Source of the DNA: Beijerinckiaceae bacterium
GTDB lineage: Bacteria > Pseudomonadota > Alphaproteobacteria > Rhizobiales > Beijerinckiaceae
Direction of reading: 5' to 3'
Assembly: GCA_009773635.1 (NCBI GenBank)
Contig: WSYC01000004.1
Location: 57,223 to 121,222, forward strand
DNA: 64,000 nucleotides
A program made the translations under genes and the position numbers. The notes under the pieces are model-generated. The model worked only from the letters and a program-made list of their open reading frames with translations, did no database searches and was not told the origin of the DNA. Positions 43,299 through 52,882 of this stretch are shown one piece after another (position 1 is the first letter of the stretch; each line of letters starts with the position of its first letter).

Positions 43299-44294
43299 AT
43301 GAACAGGCCGGGCACGATGCCGGGGCCTCGAACGCGGGGATCGGCGGCTATGCGAAGACCGGTGCCAGGATCGGGCGAGAGAACCGGCGAAGCGGCAGGA
43401 AGAGCCTCCGAATTCACCGTGCTGGGCCTTGCCGCCGAAGCCGGGCGGCTGCAGCCGGGCCTGCATATTGTCGCGACGCCGATTGGCAATCTCGGGGATA
43501 TCACGCTGCGCGCGCTCTCGACGCTGGCGGCAGCCGATCTCATTCTGGCCGAGGACAAGCGCGTCACCAAGGTGCTGCTCGCGCATTACGGCATCACGAC
43601 GCCGATCATGGCCTACCACGAGCATAATGCCGGCGAGATGCGGCCGCTGGTGCTGGCGAAGCTCGCCGAAGGCAAGGCGCTTGCGCTTGTCTCGGATGCC
43701 GGCACGCCGCTGGTGTCTGACCCCGGTTACAAGCTCGTGGAAGCGGCGATCGAGGCCGGGCACCACATTTCCGCCGCTCCGGGCGCCTCGGCGGTGCTGA
43801 TGGGGCTGGTGCTCTCGGGCCTGCCGAGCGACCGCTTCTTCTTTGAGGGCTTCCTGCCCAGCAAATCCGGCGAGCGGCGGCGGCGTGCGCGGGAGCTTGA
43901 ACACGTGCCGGCGTCGCTGGTGTTTTTCGAGGCCCCGCACCGGATTGCCGAGACACTCGTCGATCTCGCGGCGGTCTATGGCAGCAGGCCAGCCGCGGTC
44001 GCGCGGGAACTCACCAAGAAATTCGAAGAGATCCGGCGCGGAACCCTGCCCGAGCTTGCAGCGCAATATGCAAGCGAACCCAAACCCAAGGGCGAGATCG
44101 TGCTGCTCGTCGGCCCGCCGCAGCTCGAGGCGGCGCTCGATGATGCCGGCATCGACCGCGCGCTCGAAAAGGCGCTCGCCGGCCATTCCCAGCGCGATGC
44201 CGTCGCGCTCGTCTCTGCCGAACTGGGCCTGCCGAGAAAACGTGTTTACGCGCGTGCATTGCGGCTCGCCGAACCGGGCGATACCGATGCGTGA
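43299..44294 (+). CDS. rsmI: 16S rRNA (cytidine(1402)-2'-O)-methyltransferase
   Basis: SAM-dependent tetrapyrrole-methylase-fold enzyme that 2'-O-methylates C1402 in the ribosomal P site. Signatures are GLHIVATPIGNLGDITLRAL, LILAEDKRVTKVLLAHYGI, ALVSDAGTPLVSDPGYKLV and FEGFLPSKSGERRRRA. The start is uncertain: ATG 43299 (331 residues) is 15 bases after an AGGAG site, ATG 43212 gives 360 residues. The first 40 residues are Pro/Gly-rich and poorly conserved either way. yraN overlaps the last eight bases. Confidence 0.93.
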   Translation: MNRPGTMPGPRTRGSAAMRRPVPGSGERTGEAAGRASEFTVLGLAAEAGRLQPGLHIVATPIGNLGDITLRALSTLAAADLILAEDKRVTKVLLAHYGITTPIMAYHEHNAGEMRPLVLAKLAEGKALALVSDAGTPLVSDPGYKLVEAAIEAGHHISAAPGASAVLMGLVLSGLPSDRFFFEGFLPSKSGERRRRARELEHVPASLVFFEAPHRIAETLVDLAAVYGSRPAAVARELTKKFEEIRRGTLPELAAQYASEPKPKGEIVLLVGPPQLEAALDDAGIDRALEKALAGHSQRDAVALVSAELGLPRKRVYARALRLAEPGDTDA

Positions 44295-44649
44295 TCGCAA
44301 GGCCGCCTATCTTCTCGGGCATGACGCCGAGTTCTGGGCCGCCTTGCTGCTGAACCTGAAGGGCTATTCGATCCGCGAACGGCGGTTCAAGGCGGCGGGA
44401 GCGGAAATCGATCTGATCGCCGCCCGCTTCGGCACATTGGTTTTCGTCGAGGTCAAGGCACGCGCGACGCTGGATGATGCGCTGATCTCCATCTCGCCGG
44501 AGAAGCTCCGGCGGATCGCGCGCGGTGCCCGGGCCTATCTCGGCCGCCTGCAAAGGATGCCGCGAACAATTCGTTGTGATGCGATCCTTGTTGCGCCCGG
44601 GCGTTTGCCGCGCCATATCGAGTCTGTCGGCGAATTGCCGCTTGATTGA
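44287..44649 (+). CDS. YraN family protein (UPF0102), putative endonuclease fold
   Basis: A 120-residue protein with a restriction-endonuclease-like core: AEIDLIAARFGTLVFVEVKAR contains the E-x(n)-D-x(n)-EVK active-site pattern of UPF0102. It starts at an ATG overlapping the end of rsmI by eight bases; an upstream open frame within rsmI is spurious. The rsmI-yraN linkage next to an LpoA-like gene is conserved from E. coli to rhizobia. Its physiological substrate is not established. Confidence 0.92.
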   Translation: MRDRKAAYLLGHDAEFWAALLLNLKGYSIRERRFKAAGAEIDLIAARFGTLVFVEVKARATLDDALISISPEKLRRIARGARAYLGRLQRMPRTIRCDAILVAPGRLPRHIESVGELPLD

Positions 44650-44658
44650 TTTCAACAT

Positions 44659-44702
44659 GCATTCTCAAGCGAAGTGGTTACCGGTTCGCGTGAAGAGAAT
44701 GC
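44659..44702 (+). repeat. dispersed hairpin repeat, copy 2
   Basis: Outer arms GCATTCTC (44659-44666) and GAGAATGC (44695-44702) pair fully around AAGCGAAGTGGTTACCGG and TTCGCGTGAA, the same core as copies at 8721 and 52505. It occupies most of the yraN-gshB gap. Confidence 0.82.
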
Positions 44703-44735
44703 GAAGATAAACCGATTTTACTCCCCGGAGGTTCC

Positions 44736-45677
44736 ATGCCGCTCCGCGTCGCCGTCCAGATGGACCCGATCGAGAAGATCAACATCGCCGGGGATTCCAC
44801 CTTTGCGCTGATGCTGGAAGCCAGCGCGCGTGGGCATTCGCTGCATGTTTACGGCGCGGAAGCGCTGACGCTGCGCGACAACCATCTGACGGCCCGCATG
44901 CGCAAGGCCGAGGTGCGCGATGTCGTCGGCGATCACGTCACGCTTGGCGAGGTCGAGCGTTTTGATGTCGCGGATTTCGATGTCGTGCTGATGCGGCAGG
45001 ACCCGCCCTTCGACCTCGCCTATACCACCGCAAGCCATCTTCTCGAGCGCGTGCACCCGAAGACCTTGGTGGTGAACGATCCCGCGCATGTGCGTAACGC
45101 GCCGGAGAAGATACTCGTCACCGAATTCCCGGACCTGATGCCGCCGACGCTGATCACGCGGGACCGGGCGGAAATCGAGGCCTTCCGCGCCGAGCACGGC
45201 GATCTCGTGATGAAGCCGCTCTATGGCAATGGCGGGGCCGGCGTGTTCAAGGTCGCCCGCGATGACATGAACTTCAACGGCTTCATGGATCACTTCCTCG
45301 GCCTCTCCCGCGAACCCTGGATGACCCAGCGCTTCCTGCCGAAGGTGCATGAGGGCGACAAGCGCATCATCCTTGTTGATGGCGTCGCGATGGCCGGCGT
45401 CAACCGCGTGCCCGCGCCGGGCGATATCCGCTCGAACCTCGTGCGCGGCGGCGCGGCGAAGGCGACAGACCTCACCCCGCGCGAACAGGAAATCTGCGCC
45501 CGCATCGGCCCGCTGCTGCGCGAGCGCGGCCAGATCTTCGTCGGGATCGACGTGATCGACGGGCACCTGACCGAAATCAACGTGACATCCCCCACGGGTA
45601 TCCGGGCGATCAAGCGCCTCGGCGGGCCTGATCTTGCGGTCGCGATCTGGGATGCGATCGAAAGGCGGCTCGGGTGA
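44736..45677 (+). CDS. gshB: glutathione synthetase
   Basis: ATP-grasp enzyme joining gamma-glutamylcysteine and glycine. The 313 residues match the bacterial family, with [22 protein letters not shown] at the start, [19 protein letters not shown], the ATP-grasp [14 protein letters not shown], and [21 protein letters not shown]. It follows the hairpin repeat; ATG 44736 has a CCGGAGG ribosome binding site. The GTGA at its end starts glnD. Confidence 0.97.
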   Translation: MPLRVAVQMDPIEKINIAGDSTFALMLEASARGHSLHVYGAEALTLRDNHLTARMRKAEVRDVVGDHVTLGEVERFDVADFDVVLMRQDPPFDLAYTTASHLLERVHPKTLVVNDPAHVRNAPEKILVTEFPDLMPPTLITRDRAEIEAFRAEHGDLVMKPLYGNGGAGVFKVARDDMNFNGFMDHFLGLSREPWMTQRFLPKVHEGDKRIILVDGVAMAGVNRVPAPGDIRSNLVRGGAAKATDLTPREQEICARIGPLLRERGQIFVGIDVIDGHLTEINVTSPTGIRAIKRLGGPDLAVAIWDAIERRLG

Positions 45678-48457
45678 GCGGGGATGCCGGGGTGAGCAAG
45701 GATACCGCAGGCGACGCCCTGCTGGCGATCGACGCACCTGATGACGCCGCACCGGAGAGAATCCGGGCAGCATTCGTTGTGCAGGCCAAGGCCTTTCTCG
45801 CCAAGGCGCACAAGGAAGCTGAGGCCGTGCTGTTCGCGCGCGGTGGCTTCGCCTCGGCGAAGGTGCTGTCGATGGCGCAGGATGCAATCATCCGGGCGCT
45901 GTTCGATCTCGCGCGGACGCGGCTTTACCGGGCAGACAACCCGACGTCGGGCGAGAAGATCGCGGTCGTTGCGGTTGGTGGTTACGGGCGCGGTACGCTC
46001 GCGCCGGGATCTGACACCGATATCCTGTTCCTGCTGCCGGTCTCGACACCCTGGGGCGAAAGCATCGCCGAATCGATGCTTTACGCGCTCTGGGATATCG
46101 GTCTGAAGGTCGGGCATGCCACCCGCACCATCGAGGAATGCATCCGCGTCGGTCGCGAAGACCTGACGGTGCGCACCGCGCTGCTCGAAGCCCGGCTGAT
46201 CGTGGGGGATGAAGGCCTGTTCGACGAGTTCCAGACCCGGTTCGACAGGCAGGTCGTTGCCGGCCGCACGGCGGAATTCGTTCACGCCAAGCTCGCCGAG
46301 CGCGATGAGCGCATCCTCCGGGCAGGGCAATCGCGTTACCTCGTCGAGCCGAACGTCAAGGAGGGCAAGGGCGGCTTCCGCGATCTCCAGACCCTCTACT
46401 GGATCGTCAAATACGCCTATCGCATCAAGGATGCCCGCGAGCTTGTGAAGGTCGGCGTGTTCACCGCGCGCGAGCTCGGCCTGTTCCGGCGCTGCGAGGA
46501 ATTCCTCTGGCGCGTGCGCTGCCACATGCATTTTGCCACCGGCAGGGCCGAGGAGCGGCTGAGTTTTGACGTGCAGCGGCTGGTTGCCGAGCGCATGGGC
46601 TACCGCGATCGCGGCCCGTTCAGCGCGGTCGAGCGGTTCATGAAGCACTATTTCCTCGTGGCGAAAGAGGTGGGGGATCTCTCCGCGATCGTCTCCGCGG
46701 CGCTCGAGGCGCGCGAGGAAAAACCCAAGGCAATGCTCGATCGTTTTGTGGGTCGGTTCCGGCGCCGGTCGAAGCCATTGGCGGGCACCAAGGCTTTCGT
46801 GATCGAGAACGGGCGCATCTCGACTGCGAATCCGAGTGTTTTTGCGGATGATCCGGTCAATTTGCTGCGGCTGTTCTGGTATGCGGATCGGGATCAGCTG
46901 CCAATCCACCCGCACGCCACCCGGCTGGTGACGCTCTCCTTGCGCCTCATCGACGATGCGCTCCGGCGCAATGAGGAAGCGAACCGCCTGTTTCTGGATA
47001 TCCTGACCTCGAAGCGCTCGCCCGAGGTGGTGCTGCGGATGATGCACGAGGCCGGGGTTCTTGGTCGGTTCATCCCGGATTTTGCCCGGATTTCCGCGAT
47101 GATGCAGTTCTCGATGTATCATCACTATACCGTCGACGAGCATACGCTGCGCTGCATTGGCCTGTTGTCGAAGCTCGACCAGGGTGAATTCGGCGAGGAT
47201 CACCCGCTCTCGCACAACCTGATGCCCTCGATCCAGAACCGCCGCGCGCTCTATGTCGCGATGTTCCTGCACGATATCGGCAAGGGGCGGGAGGAGGCTC
47301 ACGAGATCGTCGGCGGCCGCATCGCGCGGCAGTTGTGCCCGCGCCTCGGGTTGACCGCGCAGGAGACCGAGACGGTTGTCTGGCTGGTCGAGAACCATCT
47401 CGTCATGTCCCAGACCGCGCAGAGCCGGGATATCTCGGACCCCCGGACGATCGCGACCTTCTCCGAGAACATCCAGACGATCGAACGCCTCAGGCTCCTT
47501 CTGGTGCTGACCGTCTGCGATATCCGCGGCGTTGGCCCCGGCGTCTGGAACGGCTGGAAGGGGCAGCTGCTGCGCGCCCTCTACCGCGAGGGCGAAATGA
47601 TGCTTTCGGGCGACTACGGCGGCGCGGAGCGCGGCGAGCGCATCCTCCAGGCGCAGCGGGAGCTGGCCGAAAAGCTGCCGGACTGGTCTGCGGAGAAATT
47701 CAGGGCCTATGCCACCAGGCACAACCCGGCCTACTGGATGAAGGTCGATCTTGGCCATCAGGTTCAGCATGCGCGTCTCGTCGAGAAGGCGGAGAAGACA
47801 GGCGATCGCTTCCAGGTCGATACCGCCACCGATGCCTTCCGTGGGGTCACGGAACTGACGGTGATGGCGATCGATCACCCTCGCCTGCTCTCGATTCTGA
47901 CCGGGGCCTGCGCTGCTGCCGGTGCCAATATCGTGGAAGCGCAGATCTTCACGACAAACGACGGGTTTGCGCTCGATTCCATCACGATTTCCCGCGCTTT
48001 CAATCAGGATGCGGACGAGATGCGGCGCGCGGACCGGGTGGCGAAACACATCATCTGCACGCTGAAGGGCGAGGTGCGGCTGCCGGATATCGTGGCGTCC
48101 CGCAGTGCGCAGACGACGATGAGCCAAGCGTTCACGGTGGCGCCGCAAGTGGCAATCGATAATGAGTTGTCGGCGAAATCGACCGTCGTCGAGGTCACCG
48201 GGCTCGATCGGCCGGGCCTTCTGTATGAAATGACCACCGAGCTCGGCAAGCAGAACCTCAACATCTCCTCGGCCCGCATCGTCACCTATGGCGAAAAGGC
48301 GGTCGACGTGTTCTACGTGACCGATCTTACGGGGGGCAAGCTGATGCAGGGAGCACGCCAGCAGAAGCTGCGCAAGGCGCTGCTCGACGTGCTCGCGGGA
48401 CCGCAAAGCGCTGTGGACGAGGAGGAGAATAGCGCCAATCCGCCATCGGCGGCTTGA
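45674..48457 (+). CDS. glnD: PII uridylyltransferase / uridylyl-removing enzyme
   Basis: Nitrogen sensor that adds UMP to PII proteins when nitrogen is scarce and removes it when glutamine is high. The 927 residues contain the nucleotidyltransferase motif [20 protein letters not shown] (about 96-115), an HD phosphohydrolase domain ([25 protein letters not shown]), and two C-terminal ACT domains ([15 protein letters not shown] and [17 protein letters not shown]). GTG 45674 overlaps the gshB stop; a second GTG at 45692 is possible. A GGGCCCG-GAGA-CGGGCCC hairpin without a U tract lies after it at 48500-48517. Confidence 0.96.
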   Translation: MSGDAGVSKDTAGDALLAIDAPDDAAPERIRAAFVVQAKAFLAKAHKEAEAVLFARGGFASAKVLSMAQDAIIRALFDLARTRLYRADNPTSGEKIAVVAVGGYGRGTLAPGSDTDILFLLPVSTPWGESIAESMLYALWDIGLKVGHATRTIEECIRVGREDLTVRTALLEARLIVGDEGLFDEFQTRFDRQVVAGRTAEFVHAKLAERDERILRAGQSRYLVEPNVKEGKGGFRDLQTLYWIVKYAYRIKDARELVKVGVFTARELGLFRRCEEFLWRVRCHMHFATGRAEERLSFDVQRLVAERMGYRDRGPFSAVERFMKHYFLVAKEVGDLSAIVSAALEAREEKPKAMLDRFVGRFRRRSKPLAGTKAFVIENGRISTANPSVFADDPVNLLRLFWYADRDQLPIHPHATRLVTLSLRLIDDALRRNEEANRLFLDILTSKRSPEVVLRMMHEAGVLGRFIPDFARISAMMQFSMYHHYTVDEHTLRCIGLLSKLDQGEFGEDHPLSHNLMPSIQNRRALYVAMFLHDIGKGREEAHEIVGGRIARQLCPRLGLTAQETETVVWLVENHLVMSQTAQSRDISDPRTIATFSENIQTIERLRLLLVLTVCDIRGVGPGVWNGWKGQLLRALYREGEMMLSGDYGGAERGERILQAQRELAEKLPDWSAEKFRAYATRHNPAYWMKVDLGHQVQHARLVEKAEKTGDRFQVDTATDAFRGVTELTVMAIDHPRLLSILTGACAAAGANIVEAQIFTTNDGFALDSITISRAFNQDADEMRRADRVAKHIICTLKGEVRLPDIVASRSAQTTMSQAFTVAPQVAIDNELSAKSTVVEVTGLDRPGLLYEMTTELGKQNLNISSARIVTYGEKAVDVFYVTDLTGGKLMQGARQQKLRKALLDVLAGPQSAVDEEENSANPPSAA

Positions 48458-48535
48458 TTTTGGGCCGGCGAGCCTCGATATCCCACGTGTGTCCAGGTGG
48501 GGCCCGGAGACGGGCCCGTTCGACAGAGGTTACCG

Positions 48536-49258
48536 ATGAGTGCGGATCACGAAAACAAGCCAGCGGCCGAAGCCGGCACCGGTCATGCCGCAGAGGGCCA
48601 TGCCAATCCGGCGCATGTGCAGGCGGGTGAAGGCCAGCGCAACCCTGCCCAGGATGCCGAGCGTATCCAGACGCTCGAGCGCGAATCGGCTGATCTGAAG
48701 GATCGCCTGTTGCGCGCGCTCGCGGAAATGGAAAATCTGCGCCGCCGCTCGGAGCGCGAGATGCAGGACCAGCGCGCGTATTCGATCACGAAATTCGCGA
48801 CCGATATCGTCGGCACCGCCGATAACCTCCGCCGCGCGCTTGATGCCGTGCCCAAGGCCGGGGAAGGCGCGGAGGTCGAGGATAATGCCGCGATCAAGGC
48901 GCTGATCGAAGGGGTCGAACTCACCGAGCGCGAGCTGCTCAAGGCGCTTGAACGCCATGGCGTCAAAAGGCGCGATCCTGTCGGCGAGCGGTTCGATCCG
49001 CACCGCGATCAGGCGGTATTTGAAATTCCCGATGAGAGCGTTCTTTCCGGCACGGTGCTGCAGGTCATGCAGGTCGGCTACATGATCGGAGAACGCGTGT
49101 TGCGCCCCTCGATGGTCGGGGTCTCCAAGGGTGGCCCCGCCCGCGCGCCGGTTCAGGAGCCGACACCGACTGAAGCACCGGGGGCTGCGCCGCACGTTGA
49201 TGCCCACCGCCCGGCCGGTGATACCGCCGGCAAACCGCGCGTCGACAAGCGGGCCTGA
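48536..49258 (+). CDS. grpE: nucleotide exchange factor GrpE
   Basis: Releases ADP from DnaK. From ATG 48536 (AGAGG upstream) the protein has 240 residues. It has a long disordered N-terminus, the coiled-coil ERESADLKDRLLRALAEMENLRRRSEREM, and the beta-domain with HGVKRRDPVGERFDPHRDQAVF and VMQVGYMIGERVLRPSMVGVSK. dnaK and dnaJ are about 8 kb downstream on the other strand and hrcA 9 kb upstream, so the chaperone genes are scattered within this window. Confidence 0.95.
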   Translation: MSADHENKPAAEAGTGHAAEGHANPAHVQAGEGQRNPAQDAERIQTLERESADLKDRLLRALAEMENLRRRSEREMQDQRAYSITKFATDIVGTADNLRRALDAVPKAGEGAEVEDNAAIKALIEGVELTERELLKALERHGVKRRDPVGERFDPHRDQAVFEIPDESVLSGTVLQVMQVGYMIGERVLRPSMVGVSKGGPARAPVQEPTPTEAPGAAPHVDAHRPAGDTAGKPRVDKRA

Positions 49259-49286
49259 CCGACAGGAAGGCCTCAGCTATCGCACA

Positions 49287-49319
49287 CAAAAAAGCCCGGT
49301 AAAACGCCGGGCTTTTGTG
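49287..49319. terminator. bidirectional terminator between grpE and gpmA
   Basis: AAAAAAGCCCGG-TAAAACG-CCGGGCTTTTGTG: a GC stem flanked by A and T tracts on both sides, in the gap between convergent genes, so it can stop transcription in both directions. Confidence 0.88.
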
Positions 49320-49338
49320 TTTGCGGCTGAGCAGGCCC

Positions 49339-49956
49339 TCAGGCCAGCTCCTCGCGCGAGGCAATCGTCGAGTCGGCGTTGAGCCGGTAGACGATCGGCA
49401 CGCCGGTCGCCAGTTCGCGGGCGATGATCGCTTCGCCCGAAAGCCCTTCCATCGCCATGATCAGCGCGCGGAGCGAGTTGCCATGCGCGGCGACAAGCGT
49501 TCGCTTGCCCGCGAGCACCTGCGGCAGGATACGATGGACGTAATAGGGCAGCACGCGCGCGGCGGTGTCCTTCAGGCTTTCGCCACCCGGAGGCGGAATG
49601 TCGTAGGAACGGCGCCAGACGTGCACCTGCTCCTCACCCCACTTCTTGCGGGCATCGTCCTTGTTGAGGCCGGAAAGCTCGCCGTAATCACGTTCGTTCA
49701 GCGCGAGGTCGCGGATGGTCTCGAGGCCGGGCTGGCCGAGCCCCTCAAGGATGAGCCGGCAGGTGTGCTGGGCGCGCACAAGATCCGAGGTGAAGGCGAT
49801 ATCAAAACCGATGCCCTTGGCCTTCAGGCGCTGGGCGGCGGCTTTGGCCTCCTCGACACCCTGCGCGGTCAGATCGGGGTCTTTCCAGCCGGTGAAGAGG
49901 TTCTTGAGGTTCCAGTCGCTCTGGCCATGGCGGCAGAGCACAAGCAGACGTTCCAT
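49339..49956 (-). CDS. gpmA: 2,3-bisphosphoglycerate-dependent phosphoglycerate mutase
   Basis: Interconverts 3- and 2-phosphoglycerate. The 205 residues show the phosphohistidine motif [41 protein letters not shown], the catalytic glutamate region [11 protein letters not shown], and the second histidine in [13 protein letters not shown]. It is shorter than E. coli GpmA (about 250), as is usual for alphaproteobacteria. ATG 49956 chosen over an upstream TTG. Convergent with grpE. Confidence 0.95.
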   Translation of the reverse strand: MERLLVLCRHGQSDWNLKNLFTGWKDPDLTAQGVEEAKAAAQRLKAKGIGFDIAFTSDLVRAQHTCRLILEGLGQPGLETIRDLALNERDYGELSGLNKDDARKKWGEEQVHVWRRSYDIPPPGGESLKDTAARVLPYYVHRILPQVLAGKRTLVAAHGNSLRALIMAMEGLSGEAIIARELATGVPIVYRLNADSTIASREELA

Positions 49957-49977
49957 GCACAAACCCTTTTTATAACG

Positions 49978-50145
49978 TCAGAGAAATCGCCGGCCGAGGA
50001 TCACCGCGCCATGCGTGGCGACGAAGCCGACGAGAATCGCGATCGAGAAATCGACGGCATAGCCGTTATGCAGCGCGAAATAGACGCCGAAGCCGATGAC
50101 CGTCGCAATGCCGTAGATCAGATAGTCTCGGGTAACGGGGGACAT
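49978..50145 (-). CDS. 55-residue membrane protein between dapB and gpmA
   Basis: The minus-strand frame from ATG 50145 to TGA 49978 encodes MSPVTRDYLIYGIATVIGFG and continues through a second hydrophobic stretch (VDFSIAILVGFVATHGAVI) to GRRFL. Two transmembrane helices joined by a short polar loop are predicted. It lies three bases after the dapB stop and 21 bases before gpmA, so it is in the same operon. GC content and codon use match the host. Function unknown. Confidence 0.65.
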   Translation of the reverse strand: MSPVTRDYLIYGIATVIGFGVYFALHNGYAVDFSIAILVGFVATHGAVILGRRFL

Positions 50146-50148
50146 CGG

Positions 50149-50976
50149 CTAGCTCTCCAATCCGAGGATATCGTTCATTGAATAGTGGCCGGGCTTCCGG
50201 TTGAGCCCCCAGAGCGCCGCCTTGACCGCGCCTTGCGCGAACAGCCCGCGATCCTCGGCGATGTGTCTAAGCTCGATCCGTTCGCCGTTGCCGGCGAGGA
50301 TCACGGTGTGATCGCCGATCACCGTGCCACCGCGCAGGGCCTGAAAGCCGATCGTACCCTCTTGGCGGGCACCGGTATGGCCATCCCGCGCCCGAACGGC
50401 AGCGTTCGAGAGCGAAACCCCGCGCCCGTTCGCTGCCGCCTCGCCGAACATCAACGCTGTGCCGGAGGGCGCGTCCACCTTCATGCGGTGGTGCATCTCG
50501 ATGATTTCGATGTCCCAGTCCGGCCCGAGCGAGGCAGCCGCGCGCTTGACCAGCGCCGCCAGCATGTTGACGCCGAGGCTGAAATTGCCCGAGCGCACCA
50601 CGACCGCGTGGCGCGCGGCGAGCGTGAGCTTGCCGATATCCGCCTCACTCATCCCGGTTGTGCCGACGACATGCACCAGCCGGGCCTGCGCCGCGAGCGC
50701 CGAGAAGGCCACAGTTGCCGCAGGCGCGGTAAAATCAAGGACGCCCTGCGCGCCAACAAAGGCTTCGAGCGCATCGGTCGTCACCGGAATGCCATTGGCG
50801 GGGAGCCCGGCGAGCATGCCGGAATCCTGCCCGATCGCGGGTGAGCCCTCGCGCTCGATGGCAGCGTGGAGAATCGCGCCGGGGTTTTCACTGACCGCCC
50901 TGACGAGCGTGCGTCCCATGCGGCCGGCCGCGCCGACAACGACAAGGCGCATGGGAGACATCTCGGGCGAAGCCAT
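50149..50976 (-). CDS. dapB: 4-hydroxy-tetrahydrodipicolinate reductase
   Basis: NAD(P)H-dependent step of lysine and diaminopimelate synthesis. From ATG 50976 (AGGAG, seven-base spacing) the protein has 275 residues. The dinucleotide-binding start is [20 protein letters not shown]; the family signature [19 protein letters not shown] carries the catalytic His and Lys residues. An open frame further upstream to 51420 is not DapB sequence. The gap before it holds a dispersed repeat and hairpin. Confidence 0.96.
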   Translation of the reverse strand: MASPEMSPMRLVVVGAAGRMGRTLVRAVSENPGAILHAAIEREGSPAIGQDSGMLAGLPANGIPVTTDALEAFVGAQGVLDFTAPAATVAFSALAAQARLVHVVGTTGMSEADIGKLTLAARHAVVVRSGNFSLGVNMLAALVKRAAASLGPDWDIEIIEMHHRMKVDAPSGTALMFGEAAANGRGVSLSNAAVRARDGHTGARQEGTIGFQALRGGTVIGDHTVILAGNGERIELRHIAEDRGLFAQGAVKAALWGLNRKPGHYSMNDILGLES

Positions 50977-51006
50977 CAAACACTCCTCATTCTCTCGGCC
51001 CTCAGG

Positions 51007-51062
51007 ATCGGCCTGAGCAGGCCGATTTCGGGCGCGCAACCCTCGCATAAGCTCGGCGTCGC
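51007..51062 (-). repeat. composite palindromic repeat, copy upstream of dapB
   Basis: Read on the minus strand, the 23-base core that starts GCGACGCCGAGC (51062 down to 51040) is identical to 7814-7836. It is followed by a perfect hairpin with arms ATCGGCCTG and CAGGCCGAT (51007-51026). The preceding bases GAGGAGCAAA also resemble those before the 7735 copy. Confidence 0.7.
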
Positions 51063-51107
51063 TTTGCTCCTCACCAGCACCCTCGATCAAGGCCGAGGGT
51101 GCCGGCA

Positions 51108-51413
51108 TCAGCCGGTGAAGCCGGCCACGATCACTAGATCGACTTCGCCAACCTGATCGAGGTACACCTTGGCCGCCTGATACTCCGGGCTCTCGTAGCA
51201 GGCCAGCGCCGTCTCGTAATCCCTGAATTCGATGACGACGTTGTGCGCCCGCGCCGTGCCGCGCGCGACCTTGCCCGCCGGGCCGCGCACGATGAACCTG
51301 CCGCCATATTTCTGGAAGGCGATCGCGTTCAGCGCGCGATACTGGCCATAGGCCTCGGTGTTGCTGACATCCACCCTTGCGATCCAGTAGCCTTTCGGCG
51401 CATTCTCGGCCAT
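51108..51413 (-). CDS. DUF1330 domain protein (first copy)
   Basis: A 101-residue protein of the DUF1330 family, an alpha/beta dimeric barrel. It has the family start [58 protein letters not shown] and the ending DLVIVAGF. Function of the family is unknown. A second DUF1330 gene of the same orientation lies at 52574-52861, on the other side of a plus-strand phosphoesterase gene. Confidence 0.9.
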   Translation of the reverse strand: MAENAPKGYWIARVDVSNTEAYGQYRALNAIAFQKYGGRFIVRGPAGKVARGTARAHNVVIEFRDYETALACYESPEYQAAKVYLDQVGEVDLVIVAGFTG

Positions 51414-51529
51414 TGCTCATCTCCGTTTGAAGTGCAGCTTTGCCGGAAGCGTCATGGCTCCGTCAAGGAGTCCCGGTATCAGCAGATGGAATCGGGGCTC
51501 GACCGAAGCAACGGATTTATGGGGATGTC

Positions 51530-52504
51530 ATGGTTTCGAGAATTTCTGCCGCGCTGTTCGCCGGCGCTTTGGTCCTGTCAGCGACCGCCGCATCCGCCGA
51601 GCGCTTCCAGTTCATGGCGATCGGGGATATCCCGTATTTCATCCCGAAGGACTACGAGAAGTTCGACCGCTTGATCGACACGATCAACAAGGAGACGAAC
51701 CCGGCGTTCACGATCCATGTCGGCGATATCAAATCAGGTTCGACGCACTGTTCGGACGCGATCTTCCAGGAAGTTCTGGACCGGTTCAGGAAGTTCGAGG
51801 CGCCGCTGGTCTACACGCCGGGGGACAACGAATGGACCGATTGCCACCGGCAGAACAACGGCAGCTATGACCCGCTGGAGCGGCTGGCGAAAGTCCGCTC
51901 GATGTTTTTCCCCGTGCCCGGCAAGACCCTTGGCAAGCAGCCATTGACGGTCGAGAGCCAGGCGCTCGTCATGCCCGAGAAATACGCGCGCTATGTCGAG
52001 AATGTCCGCTTCGTCCACGGCGGCGTCCTGTTCGTGACCGCGCATGTTGTCGGCTCGAACAACAACCTCGAACCGCGTGATCGCAAGGCCGCGGTGGAGT
52101 TTTTCGAGCGGGATGAGGCCAATATCGCCTGGCTCGATGCCGCCTTCGCCAAAGCCAAGGCGGAGAACCTCAAGGCCGTCGTCGTGATGGCGCAGGCGGA
52201 TCTCTATGATATCCGCCAGCAATTCCCGGCGGTGCCCTCGGCCTCCGGGCATATCGGCACGATCAAGGCGTTCGAGCGGGGCTCGAAGACCTTCGGCGGA
52301 CCGATCCTCTATATCCACGGTGACGAGCACCGCTTCGTCATTGACCGGATGGTCGGCACCAACCTGAAGCCGATTCCGAACACGATCCGGCTTCAGGTCT
52401 ACGGCGCCAATCAGGTCCATGGCGTCTTGGTGGGGGTCGATACCGGCACGGCCGGCGTCTTCAGCTTCACGCCGATCATTATCCCCGCGAACGGGGATCA
52501 CTAG
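51530..52504 (+). CDS. secreted calcineurin-like metallophosphoesterase
   Basis: A 324-residue protein with signal peptide MVSRISAALFAGALVLSATA (cleavage after ASAE-type site). Metal-binding motifs of the metallophosphatase fold are visible in order: AIGDIPYF, IHVGDIKSGS, YTPGDNEWTDC, and GPILYIHGDEHRF. The usual GNH histidine is replaced by GDNEW, a variant seen in secreted members. ATG 51530 follows GGGG. Substrate unknown. It is transcribed against the two DUF1330 genes that flank it, and is followed by a hairpin repeat. Confidence 0.82.
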   Translation: MVSRISAALFAGALVLSATAASAERFQFMAIGDIPYFIPKDYEKFDRLIDTINKETNPAFTIHVGDIKSGSTHCSDAIFQEVLDRFRKFEAPLVYTPGDNEWTDCHRQNNGSYDPLERLAKVRSMFFPVPGKTLGKQPLTVESQALVMPEKYARYVENVRFVHGGVLFVTAHVVGSNNNLEPRDRKAAVEFFERDEANIAWLDAAFAKAKAENLKAVVVMAQADLYDIRQQFPAVPSASGHIGTIKAFERGSKTFGGPILYIHGDEHRFVIDRMVGTNLKPIPNTIRLQVYGANQVHGVLVGVDTGTAGVFSFTPIIIPANGDH

Positions 52505-52550
52505 CGCATTTTCAAGCGAAGTGGATACCGGTTCGCGTGGAGAAAATGCG
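52505..52550 (+). repeat. dispersed hairpin repeat, copy 3
   Basis: Outer arms CGCATTTTC (52505-52513) and GAAAATGCG (52542-52550) pair perfectly; the inner sequence AAGCGAAGTGGATACCGG with TTCGCGTG matches the copies at 8721 and 44659. It begins immediately after the phosphoesterase stop codon. Confidence 0.83.
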
Positions 52551-52573
52551 ACAGAACAAATAGATGGAACGGC

Positions 52574-52861
52574 TCAGACGCCTTCCACGATCACGAAATC
52601 ACCGATCGAGACCGGAAAGCGGATTTTCCGCGCTTCGGTATATTCCGGCGAGAAGAAATAGGTCTTCGCCGCTTCGAAGCTCTCGAACTCGATGACGACG
52701 TTGCGGGTGCGTCCCTCACCCTCGACGATCTCGAACGTGCCGCCACGTGCGAGGAACTTGCCGCCGTATTTGGCGATCGCCTCGGTCGCCTTGGCAGCGT
52801 AGAGCTTGTAGGTGTCGAGATCGTTCACCGACACGCGACCGACGATATAGGCCTTGGGCAT
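52574..52861 (-). CDS. DUF1330 domain protein (second copy)
   Basis: A 95-residue DUF1330 protein: AYIVGRVSVNDLDTYKLYAAK, IAKYGGKFLARGGTFEIVEG, VVIEFESFEAAKTYFFSPEY and GDFVIVEGV. It is clearly related to the copy at 51108-51413 but diverged well beyond a recent duplication. It lies 21 bases downstream of pyrF's stop in the direction opposite to cysK, and could share the pyrF promoter since pyrF is on the same strand just upstream in transcription (53569 to 52883, start of this gene lies past pyrF's end). Confidence 0.9.
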   Translation of the reverse strand: MPKAYIVGRVSVNDLDTYKLYAAKATEAIAKYGGKFLARGGTFEIVEGEGRTRNVVIEFESFEAAKTYFFSPEYTEARKIRFPVSIGDFVIVEGV

Positions 52862-52882
52862 TCGAACCTCCTGCTGCGCCGA

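Noticed and set aside
45290-48406. Very long (about 1040 codons) open frame antisense to gshB and glnD
   Set aside because: It mirrors glnD codon third-position bias; composition is unlike a real protein and GlnD motifs are clear on the plus strand.
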